Assembly (NCBI RefSeq): GCF_022180385.2 | Contig: NZ_BQME02000001.1 | Span: 2,232,178 to 2,296,177, forward strand | From: Paenibacillus sp. L3-i20 | Lineage (GTDB): Bacteria > Bacillota > Bacilli > Paenibacillales > Paenibacillaceae | Direction of reading: 5' to 3' | DNA length: 64,000 bases | Shown here: positions 63,699 through 64,000 of the stretch, one piece after another | Layout: each line of letters starts with the position of its first letter | Position numbering within the stretch: position 1 is the stretch's first letter | The notes under the pieces: model-generated | The model's database searches: none | The model's input: only the letters and a program-made list of their open reading frames with translations | Told to the model about the DNA's origin: nothing | Program-made: the position numbers and the translations under genes

Positions 63699-64000
63699 TT
63701 GTATTACCCGGAACCGATAGCTAAGTTGATTGACGCGTTTACCCGATTGCCTGGGATAGGTCCCAAGACTGCTGCTAGACTCGCATTCCATGTGCTGAGG
63801 ATGAAAGAAGACGATGTTATCGACTTTGCTAAAGCGTTGGTAAGCGTAAAGCGGAATTTATTCTATTGCTCCGTATGTTGCAATATAACAGATACCGATC
63901 CATGCAGAATATGCCAGGATAAATCACGTGATGGCTCAGTCATCTGTGTTGTGCAGGAGTCAAGGGACTTGGTTGCCATGGAGCGTACCAAAGAATTTGA
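63699..64000 (+). CDS. recR: Recombination mediator RecR (5' part)
   Basis: The first 100 codons, cut by the window end. [20 protein letters not shown] starts the HhH region, and the zinc finger is [20 protein letters not shown] 63699 is the probable start, 11 bases after AAGGAG. RecR works with RecO to load RecA during gap repair. Confidence 0.95.
   Translation, partial: MYYPEPIAKLIDAFTRLPGIGPKTAARLAFHVLRMKEDDVIDFAKALVSVKRNLFYCSVCCNITDTDPCRICQDKSRDGSVICVVQESRDLVAMERTKEF

Overview
The window looks like chromosomal DNA from a spore-forming, low-to-mid GC Firmicute of the Paenibacillaceae (Paenibacillus/Cohnella-like). This rests on strong AGGAGG-type ribosome binding sites with many GTG/TTG starts, a serine hydrolase anchored by SLH domains, a qoxABCD menaquinol oxidase, an LtaS-family protein, spo0F behind a SigH-type promoter, a long-form SRP RNA, and the gene orders ywiB-argS, rpoE-pyrG-spo0F-[fba]-murA-rho-rpmE and scr-dnaX-ebfC-recR known from Bacillus. 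I saw no insertion sequence, prophage, CRISPR array, tRNA or rRNA. The window is mainly ordinary chromosome, and its interest lies in regulatory elements and decayed genes.

Layout. 1-5.7 kb: MarR repressor with an MMPL exporter, then a Cache-GGDEF diguanylate cyclase. 5.7-12.4 kb: asparaginase, thiol peroxidase, LTA-synthase-like sulfatase (minus), VanY-type carboxypeptidase, a small DUF1540 gene (minus) and cardiolipin synthase. 12.4-17.7 kb: a PerR-like Fur-family repressor overlapping a winged-helix regulator, then catalase and two membrane proteins. The repressor and catalase genes share an operator. 17.7-23.3 kb: M1 metallopeptidase plus membrane protein (minus), YwhD, and a chemotaxis receptor (minus) preceded by a c-di-GMP-I-riboswitch-like leader and a terminator. 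23.6-28.9 kb: MFS drug exporter with TetR, SLH-anchored serine hydrolase, and a DinB-like protein (minus). 28.9-35.1 kb: a ComP/ComA-like two-component pair, then a four-gene unit made of ECF sigma, anti-sigma, a membrane protein with a triplicated motif, and a LiaF-like protein.

35.2-48.4 kb: tandem GNAT acetyltransferase, qoxABCD, bacilliredoxin-like YtxJ, small membrane proteins, class A penicillin-binding protein, MFS transporter, speE, DNA glycosylase and a lipoprotein. 48.6-64 kb: the conserved core ywiB-argS, S8 protease (minus), rpoE, pyrG, spo0F, a decayed fba, murA, rho, a radical SAM gene, rpmE, a YhcN-like lipoprotein, SRP RNA, dnaX, ebfC and the start of recR.

The most notable observations are: (i) a fructose-bisphosphate aldolase pseudogene exactly where Bacillus has intact fbaA; (ii) a variant c-di-GMP-I-like riboswitch with its own terminator ahead of a chemotaxis receptor; (iii) a pyrG promoter starting GGGC and followed by a C-run terminator, as in reiterative-G attenuation; (iv) a shared PerR-type operator at the repressor and catalase promoters, although the repressor has Glu where PerR senses peroxide with Asp; (v) an ECF sigma gene whose well-placed ribosome binding site faces ATA rather than ATG; and (vi) a radical SAM gene of unknown function between rho and rpmE. 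I did not find a clearly new multi-gene defence or biosynthetic system. All calls are from reading the sequence; no searches were run.
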